DNA of 64,000 nt. Origin: Symbiodinium natans. Lineage: Eukaryota; Sar; Dinophyceae; Suessiales; Symbiodiniaceae. How positions within the stretch are numbered: position 1 is the first letter of the stretch; each line of letters begins with the position of its first letter. Shown here piece after piece: positions 60,960 to 64,000 of the stretch. The stretch spans positions 22,885 to 86,884 of the forward strand of contig CAJNDS010000701.1 in assembly GCA_905221605.1 (NCBI GenBank), written 5' to 3'. The notes under the pieces were generated by a model. That model had not been told where the DNA came from and searched no databases. It saw only the letters and a list, made by a program, of their open reading frames with translations. The position numbers were made by a program, and so were the translations under genes.

Positions 60960-62100
60960 ATTGAATATGGACTTGCGATTGTACAGAGCTCGCTTCACTT
61001 CCCCGCTTCCCCGCTTCCCGTTTGGTGGCCTGTCTTCGACTTCGCGGGCTGCACGAAAACCTCAATGCTACTTTGTTGGTATCAGGAGGTCTTTTTTGAA
61101 AACTGTGTCGCCAAGTTGTAAATCGACCAGCTGTGGACCACAGGCCAAGCTGCAAAGCGATTGGCCCCCCACAGGCCCCATGTTTTTCGAGAATCTCCGA
61201 CAATGATGCCCCCAACTTGACTTTCAAGGACACGGCGAGACGTCCCTGCGCCCTCGACGCATTGTACAGTTTGCGTCTGACGCGCACTTGGTTGCATTGT
61301 GGAAACTAAGGTCGGTAACAGCCTCTCAGCTGCAGTCTACACGACACGTTCCGCATGTTCCGCTCATCATCTCCATTCTCGTAAGCGTCATAACCTTCCA
61401 TGTCGGGGAAAACGGATGGTCTCCAGACATGTCTCAAGACTTGACAGCAGTGTCCAACAAGGTAAAGGCAGGCATCGACGCTGTCTACGCTCTGGGCTGT
61501 CTTCTCGCGGTTGTCAGCTTGAATCCTCCAAAAAGCCGCTTGCCATGTGCAAGTGAGATGCAACGCAAGCAGGGCGATGCCGCCGCAGATCAGGAGCCTA
61601 GCGTCGCGCTTGTCTGCCGAGGTCATTGAGCTTGGCTGCAGAGTGTGGCAAGTAGAAAATGGATGACTCCACATCCTTTTGCAGGTTGGCCTCTTCCTCC
61701 AATCATCTCCAATCCATGATAAATATGTTGCTCTTTCGAAGTCGACGCTTTGGGCAGCTGAGACGGTCGTATTGTGCATGCAGCAATGATATGCAAAGGT
61801 GCTTTATCGGCTCAAGGGCTGAGCACAAACAAACCACGATTTCGCTGACGCAAGCAGAGCAGAAGGCGATAGAGCCGCTAGAGAGCAATAGAGAGAGGCA
61901 TATGCTCGCAGTAGACACAGCTGAGTGACTGCCCCGATCTGTGCCAGTTCAGTTCACATGCGGTTTTGGGACTGAAGCACATGGCAGGTCGCAGTGCCGT
62001 GAAGGCACCATCGATGCCTTAGCGTATTGAGTTCCTGCGGGGATTTGCATGAGCAAGTCAGAGGACGTCGAGCCAGCAATCTGCGGATGCAGCCAAAGGC
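60960..62100. other. no recognised gene; possible further exons
   Basis: The frame at 61390-61540 (SNKVKAGIDAVYALGCLLAV) is moderately hydrophobic and could belong to the gene starting near 60.56 kb. Nothing else supported. Confidence 0.3.
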
Positions 62101-62106
62101 AACTCT

Positions 62107-63600
62107 GGCATGCAAGACGAAGCTTTCCGACCCGACAGCGATCGGAAGCTGCAGCAGGAGCAGGGCGAAGGACACCCAATAGGCACTGCCGCAGACGTTG
62201 AAGACGTGGTGGCAGACATTTCAGAGCCCGGGTCACGACGGAGGTCATCTACAGCGGCACATGGGGAGAGCGAATTGGAGAAGCGTGCAGGCGAAGGCGG
62301 CTCCGGCATGCAAGATGAAGCCTCCCGACCGGGTGAAGGACACCCAATAGGCACTGCCTCAGACGTTGAAGACGTGGTGGCAGGCGGTTCAGAGCCCGGG
62401 TCACGACGGAGGTCATCTACAGCGGCACATGGGGAGAGCGAATTGGAGAAGCGTGCAGGCGAAGGCGGCTCCGGCATGCAAGACGCTTCCCGACCGGAGC
62501 TGCAGGAGCAGGGCGAAGCACACCCAATAGGCACTGCCTCAGACGTTGAAGACTTGGTGGCAGACGGTTCAGGGCCCGGGTCACGACGGAGGTCATCTAC
62601 AGCGGCACATGGGGAGAGCGAATTGGAGAAGCGTGCAGGCGAAGGCGGCTCCGGCATGCAAGACGCTTCCCGACCGGAGCTGCAGGAGAAGGGCGAAGCA
62701 CACCCAATAGGCACTGCTTCAGACGTTGAAGACTTGGTGGCAGGCGGTTCAGAGCCCGGGTCACGACGGAGGTCATCTACAGCGGCACATGGGGAGAGCG
62801 AATTGGAGAAGCGTGCAGGCGAAGGCGGCTCCGGCATGCAAGACGCTTCCCGACCGGAGCTGCAGGAGCAGGGCGAAGCACACCCAATAGGCACTGCCTC
62901 AGACGTTGAAGACTTAGTGGCAGGCGGTTCAGAGCCCGGGTCACGACGGAGGTCATCTACAGCGGCACTTGGGGAGAGCGAATTGGAGAAGCGTGCAGGC
63001 GAAGGCGGCTCCGGCATGCAAGACGCTTCCCGACCGGAGCTGCAGGAGCAGGGCGAAGGACACCCAATAGGCACTGCCTCAGACGTTGAAGACTTGGTGG
63101 CAGGCGGTTCAGAGCCCGGGTCACGACGGAGGTCATCTACAGCGGCACATGGGGAGAGCGAATTGGAGAAGCGTGCAGGCGAAGGCGGCTCCGGCATGCA
63201 AGACGCTTCCCGACCGGAGCTGCAGGAGCAGGGCGAAGCACACCCAATAGGCACTGCCTCAGACGTTGAAGACTTAGTGGCAGGCGGTTCAGAGCCCGGG
63301 TCACGACGGAGGTCATCTACAGCGGCACTTGGGGAGAGCGAATTGGAGAAGCGTGCAGGCGAAGGCGGCTCCGGCATGCAAGACGCTTCCCGACCGGAGC
63401 TGCAGGAGCAGGGCGAAGGACACCCAATAGGCACTGCCTCAGACGTTGAAGACTTGGTGGCAGGCGGTTCAGAGCCCGGGTTACGACGGAGGTCATCTAC
63501 AGCGGCACATGGCGAGAGCGAATTGGAGAAGCGTGCAGGCGAAGGCGGCTCCGGCATGCAAGACGAAGTTTCCCGACCCGACGGCGATCGGAAACTGCCG
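62107..63600. repeat. 180-bp tandem repeat array (about 8.3 units)
   Basis: Units start (ggcatgcaagac) at 62107, 62305, 62473, 62653, 62833, 63013, 63193, 63373 and 63553. Lengths are 198, 168 and then six of 180 bp; all are multiples of 3. The first two units differ most, near the 'gatcggaagctgcag' segment. The pair 62833-63192 is repeated as 63193-63552 with, by my reading, two differences in 360 bp, showing a recent two-unit duplication. Confidence 0.97.
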
Positions 63601-63771
63601 AAACAGCAGGACAGGTGCAGAGATAGTTTAGACATCACGTCTCTCCAAAAGCAAAGGGAAACCTGTGGTTGCCATATTCCAGACTTGCTTGGCACATTCC
63701 TTGTGGTTTCAGCGAGGACTTCAAGCCAGGGAGAACGCCGGGGTCAAGGACAGAGAAGCCCGGAAGTATGA
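62110..63771 (+). CDS. repeat protein with about eight 60-residue units (provisional strand)
   Basis: An uninterrupted 553-residue frame in which each 60-residue unit reads approximately MQDASRPELQEQGEAHPIGT, then ASDVEDLVAGGSEPGSRRRS, then STAAHGESELEKRAGEGGSG. The product would be hydrophilic, Glu/Gly/Ser-rich and probably disordered. Every unit carries an RRRSS site typical of basophilic-kinase targets (inference). A unique tail follows (KLPKQQDRCRDSLDITSLQK...) to the stop at 63771. The first Met lies inside the repeat, so an upstream exon is possible. The - strand is also open for 545 residues because the period is a multiple of 3, so strand choice rests only on the + orientation of every other gene here. 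No family recognised. Confidence 0.5.
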   Translation: MQDEAFRPDSDRKLQQEQGEGHPIGTAADVEDVVADISEPGSRRRSSTAAHGESELEKRAGEGGSGMQDEASRPGEGHPIGTASDVEDVVAGGSEPGSRRRSSTAAHGESELEKRAGEGGSGMQDASRPELQEQGEAHPIGTASDVEDLVADGSGPGSRRRSSTAAHGESELEKRAGEGGSGMQDASRPELQEKGEAHPIGTASDVEDLVAGGSEPGSRRRSSTAAHGESELEKRAGEGGSGMQDASRPELQEQGEAHPIGTASDVEDLVAGGSEPGSRRRSSTAALGESELEKRAGEGGSGMQDASRPELQEQGEGHPIGTASDVEDLVAGGSEPGSRRRSSTAAHGESELEKRAGEGGSGMQDASRPELQEQGEAHPIGTASDVEDLVAGGSEPGSRRRSSTAALGESELEKRAGEGGSGMQDASRPELQEQGEGHPIGTASDVEDLVAGGSEPGLRRRSSTAAHGESELEKRAGEGGSGMQDEVSRPDGDRKLPKQQDRCRDSLDITSLQKQRETCGCHIPDLLGTFLVVSARTSSQGERRGQGQRSPEV

Positions 63772-64000
63772 CACGAAGCAAAGCTGGAATGCCTGAAAGG
63801 CGTGGCCAAAGCCTGGAGAAGCAGGCGCTTTGAGCTGATCTGCAGTTCTTCCTGCTGCCTTGTGCTTGCTTGCATTCTTTTCCAGCTCTGGTGGGACACT
63901 CAAAACGTGTTTTAATGTCGTCTGCTGTTTCGATTGCCCTGTGCCCATGAAGCGTTGAGCATCGCGGCCACCTGTGTTACACTGTCAGTGCAGTTGTTGC
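63772..64000. other. no feature seen
   Basis: Window end; short unsupported frames only. Confidence 0.5.

Noticed and set aside
62107-63600. CRISPR-like array
   Set aside because: Units are contiguous 180-bp coding-compatible repeats with no unique spacers, in a eukaryotic context.
62058-63695. 545-residue - strand ORF over the 180-bp repeat
   Set aside because: It mirrors the + frame because the repeat period is divisible by 3. The + frame was preferred because all other genes are +, though this is not proof.

Overview
The window is nuclear DNA of a eukaryote, most likely a dinoflagellate (Symbiodiniaceae or a relative; I cannot name the species). The evidence is that no bacterial-style long ORFs are present; recognisable proteins are cut into many exons of about 40-150 nt; introns whose boundaries can be fixed by protein homology use GT, GC and probably GA 5' splice sites with AG|G acceptors; every recognisable gene lies on the + strand; and simple-sequence repeats are abundant.

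Layout. About 2.0-5.8 kb carries the 5' two thirds of a 3-isopropylmalate dehydrogenase gene (leucine biosynthesis). Its remaining exons lie at 55.4-56.4 kb, on the same strand, in the correct order and in matching splice phase. The roughly 49.6 kb between the two blocks begins with a 1.15 kb CA/AGAGACAC microsatellite (6.46-7.62 kb) and ends with a 100-N gap followed by a 1.1 kb CA-type microsatellite (53.98-55.05 kb). Three other gene loci lie in between, also on the + strand. First, at 9.3-19.4 kb, two tandem copies of an unidentified multi-exon gene. Second, at 22.0-24.0 kb, an inward-rectifier (Kir) potassium channel. Third, at 27.7-30.4 kb, a PP2C-type protein phosphatase. Either the leuB-like gene has an enormous intron hosting same-strand genes, or the 7.6-53.9 kb segment was placed between two halves of a microsatellite-bearing intron by misassembly. 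I favour the second reading.

The stretch 30.4-53.9 kb is mostly sequence in which I recognise nothing. It has weak exon candidates (a signal peptide and Cys-rich exons at 33.25-34.0 kb, a Cys-rich ORF at 36.6 kb, and a two-exon block at 46.8-47.06 kb) and many simple repeats. After the leuB-like gene come a CTG/CTC tract (57.8-58.0 kb), unassigned exon-like sequence (60.56-60.95 kb), and a coding-compatible 180-bp tandem repeat (62.1-63.6 kb) with a fresh 360-bp higher-order duplication.

Two AT-rich islands (2.55-2.90 and 12.48-13.16 kb) contain GC-rich hairpins and share an 11-bp GTACGAACGAA motif. They may be small mobile elements or organelle-derived fragments.

The recognised genes do not form a pathway: a leucine biosynthesis enzyme, a membrane K+ channel and a Ser/Thr phosphatase. 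Exon coordinates below are given exactly where homology plus splice phase agree and as approximate elsewhere. No alignment or database search was run; family calls rest on recognising conserved motifs.
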